From Flavobacterium psychrophilum (GTDB lineage: Bacteria; Bacteroidota; Bacteroidia; Flavobacteriales; Flavobacteriaceae): a stretch of 7,154 bases of DNA. Position numbers and translations under genes: made by a program. The stretch is taken from the NCBI GenBank assembly GCA_022729635.1, contig DZAU01000083.1, positions 1-7,154 on the forward strand, given 5' to 3'. The notes under the pieces are model-generated. The model saw only the letters and a list, made by a program, of their open reading frames with translations, was not told where the DNA came from and did no database searches. Below, piece by piece: positions 5,562-7,154 of the stretch (the stretch's first letter is position 1; every line of letters starts with the position of its first letter).

Positions 5562-5826
5562 AGCAGATTTATTAATTGGTTTTGCCATTGGGATTTTAGC
5601 TTCTGCTATTGGGAGTTATCTCTTCGTCTCCATTTTTACTGATTTTGATTTTATCACTGGAATTGAAAGTATGAAATCTGAGGGAAAATTGGGTAAATTA
5701 ATTACCATAGGCTCTATTCTTGATTTGGTGATTTTTGGAATTTTACTAAAAATGAACAAGGAAATTATGGCGCGTGGCGTGGTTTTGGCCGTTATTGTTA
5801 TTGCAATTTTTACTTTATTTGCCTAA
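5554..5826 (+). CDS. Small hypothetical membrane protein with three predicted helices
   Basis: A 90-residue protein I do not recognise by name. Hydrophobic segments at about 6-28, 49-66 and 74-90 suggest three membrane helices, with a short charged loop near 38-48 (E-S-M-K-S-E-G-K-L-G-K) and a basic loop near 66-74. No Cys, no metal-binding cluster and no enzyme motif is visible. The ATG overlaps the last 8 nt of surE (ATGAATAA), a strong sign of translational coupling, and lpxB starts 19 nt after its stop. It is therefore a real gene in the operon. A role in the envelope is possible from its link to lpxB but is not shown by the sequence. Confidence 0.8.
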   Translation: MNKADLLIGFAIGILASAIGSYLFVSIFTDFDFITGIESMKSEGKLGKLITIGSILDLVIFGILLKMNKEIMARGVVLAVIVIAIFTLFA

Positions 5827-5845
5827 ATTTGATTAAACAACAACA

Positions 5846-6967
5846 ATGAAATACTACATTATAGCAGGAGAAGCTTCGGGCGATTTGCACGGCTCTAACT
5901 TGATGAAGGCTTTGTATAAAGAAGATTCAAAGACCGAAATACGGTTCTGGGGAGGCGATTTGATGCAGCGTGTTGGCGGAATTTTGGTGAAACATTACAA
6001 GGATTTGGCTTTTATGGGATTTGTGGAGGTGTTGTTTCATTTGAAAACTATTTTGAACAACATCAAAATATGCAAAAAAGATATTACTGCTTTTCAACCC
6101 GATGTGATTGTGTTTATTGATTATCCAGGTTTTAATTTGCGAATTGCAAAATGGGCGAAAGAAGCCGGTTTCAAAACACATTATTACATTTCACCACAAA
6201 TTTGGGCTTGGAAAGAAAGCCGAATTACCGATATCAAACGTGATGTCGATAAAATGTTTGTGATTCTGCCTTTCGAAAAGGATTTTTATGAAAACAAGCA
6301 CCTTTTTGCTGTTGAATTTGTAGGTCATCCGTTGATTGACGCCATTCACGATCAACCGATAATTGACGGCGACGTTTTCAGGGCAGCAAATCAATTGAAC
6401 GAAAAACCCATTATTGCCGTTTTGCCCGGAAGCCGAAAACAGGAAATTACCAAAATGCTTTCGGTAATGTTGAGTGTGGTTGATGATTTTCCGGAATATC
6501 AATTCGTTATTGCCGGAGCACCAAGTCAGGAATATTCTCTTTATGAAGGTTTTATAACCAATGAAAATATCAAATTTGTATCGAATAAAACCTATCCTTT
6601 ATTGCAGAATGCCACTGCTGCACTGGTCACTTCAGGAACGGCAACACTAGAAACGGCACTTTTTAAAGTTCCCGAAGTGGTTTGCTATAAAGGCAGTTGG
6701 ATTTCATACCAAATAGCGAAACGGATTATCACCCTGAAATATATCTCGCTGGTCAATCTGATAATGGACGAAGAAGTAGTCACCGAATTGATTCAGGAGA
6801 AATGTTCAAAGAAACACATTCGCAAAGAATTAAAAAAAATACTTCCCGATAGCAATCTAGATAATTATCGTGAAACGCTTTTGCATCAATACGATGTTTT
6901 GGAAGAAAAGTTGGGAGGCATTGGTGCCAGTGCAAAAACTGCGAAATTAATTGTGGCGAATTTATAA
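5846..6967 (+). CDS. lpxB: Lipid-A-disaccharide synthase
   Basis: A 373-residue GT19 glycosyltransferase of normal family length. LpxB joins UDP-2,3-diacylglucosamine and lipid X to form the lipid A disaccharide 1-phosphate at the cytoplasmic face of the inner membrane. Visible family blocks in order are A-G-E-A-S-G-D-L-H-G (7-16), M-G-F-V-E-V (57-62), I-D-Y-P-G-F-N-L-R (91-99), Y-I-S-P-Q-I-W-A-W (114-122), F-V-G-H-P-L-I-D (158-165), L-P-G-S-R-K-Q-E-I (193-201) and T-S-G-T-A-T-L-E-T-A-L (262-272) in the UDP-sugar binding half. Y-K-G-S-W-I-S-Y (281-288), near a hydrophobic segment, is typical of the membrane-contacting region. The ATG follows an A-rich leader, with no Shine-Dalgarno site. It is the last gene of the surE operon. 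The product implies an outer membrane with lipid A, consistent with Bacteroidota. Confidence 0.97.
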   Translation: MKYYIIAGEASGDLHGSNLMKALYKEDSKTEIRFWGGDLMQRVGGILVKHYKDLAFMGFVEVLFHLKTILNNIKICKKDITAFQPDVIVFIDYPGFNLRIAKWAKEAGFKTHYYISPQIWAWKESRITDIKRDVDKMFVILPFEKDFYENKHLFAVEFVGHPLIDAIHDQPIIDGDVFRAANQLNEKPIIAVLPGSRKQEITKMLSVMLSVVDDFPEYQFVIAGAPSQEYSLYEGFITNENIKFVSNKTYPLLQNATAALVTSGTATLETALFKVPEVVCYKGSWISYQIAKRIITLKYISLVNLIMDEEVVTELIQEKCSKKHIRKELKKILPDSNLDNYRETLLHQYDVLEEKLGGIGASAKTAKLIVANL

Positions 6968-7017
6968 AAATGGTTTTCAGTTTTCAGTTATGAGTTGACC
7001 ATCCTAAAATAACTATT

Positions 7018-7052
7018 AAATCCCTTCGAGTTTAATAAACAGGAAGGGATTT
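7018..7052 (+). terminator. Intrinsic terminator of the surE-lpxB operon
   Basis: Arms AAATCCCTTC (7018-7027) and GAAGGGATTT (7043-7052) pair perfectly. Inside them GTTT (7030-7033) and AAAC (7037-7040) extend the stem across a GA/AG internal step, closing on a 3-nt loop. A T-rich tail follows. It lies 50 nt after the lpxB stop. Confidence 0.85.
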
Positions 7053-7075
7053 TTATTTAATTACCGATAAACTTT

Positions 7076-7099
7076 GTCAGTCTGAGCTTGTCGAAGACC
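7076..7099. repeat. Short dispersed-repeat-like intergenic element
   Basis: The core CTGAGCTTGTCGAAG (7082-7096), flanked by GTC/GAC ends, resembles a short motif (reverse complement TTCGACAAGCTCAG) that I recall recurring between genes in Flavobacterium and many other bacteria. Only one copy is in the window, so the assignment rests on memory. GTCT (7080-7083 shifted by one, beginning at the G of 7080) and AGAC (7095-7098) form a weak 4-bp dyad. Confidence 0.4.
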
Positions 7100-7154
7100 T
7101 AAAAAACGATTTTATTGGTAACGATTTTCCCATTTTGCAAGCTCACTTTTACCA

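Noticed and set aside
6974..6987. Direct repeat TTTTCAGTTTTCAG after lpxB.
   Set aside because: Two 7-bp copies in AT-rich intergenic DNA are expected by chance or slippage; no flanking structure.
7112..7153. Possible C-terminal tail of a convergent minus-strand gene, 13 open codons (GKSELAKWENRYQ) ending in TAA.
   Set aside because: Too short to tell from chance, and no family is recognisable. The terminator at 7018-7052 would suit a convergent gene, so it deserves a look if the sequence is extended.

Overview
The window looks like chromosomal DNA from a flavobacterium-type Bacteroidota, probably Flavobacterium or a close relative. The evidence is AT-rich sequence, A-rich leaders instead of Shine-Dalgarno sites, -7 boxes of the form TAnnTTTG, and a surE / small membrane protein / lpxB block next to a Prc-type protease. 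The genus is inferred from sequence character and gene content, without a database search.

Left part (1-1307, all minus strand). In transcription order there is a sigma-70 family (ECF-like) sigma factor, a terminator, a small secreted peptide with seven ExxCG cysteine motifs, a second terminator-like hairpin, and the first 66 codons of an MNIO (DUF692) enzyme cut by the window edge. The peptide and enzyme together match the HvfA/HvfB or bufferin type of copper-related, cysteine-modified RiPP. In that type an MNIO enzyme converts core cysteines to modified heterocycles or thioamides. This is the most interesting system in the window, and the partial enzyme gene is easy to miss because it runs off the edge.

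Middle (1462-4582, minus strand). A large periplasmic carboxy-terminal processing protease (Prc/S41 with PDZ) is followed after 7 nt by a membrane-anchored DNA/RNA non-specific endonuclease. A near-perfect 41-nt hairpin ending in a U-run lies inside the first codons of the nuclease gene. It looks like the protease terminator embedded in the next coding sequence.

Right part (4746-6967, plus strand). surE (TTG start), a three-helix membrane protein overlapping it by 8 nt, and lpxB form a compact operon with a good Bacteroidota-type promoter ahead of surE. The operon ends in a strong terminator at 7018-7052. The last ~100 bases hold a short sequence resembling a widespread intergenic repeat, and no gene I can support.

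No tRNA, rRNA, CRISPR array, insertion sequence or riboswitch was recognised. No intergenic stretch exceeds 190 bases.
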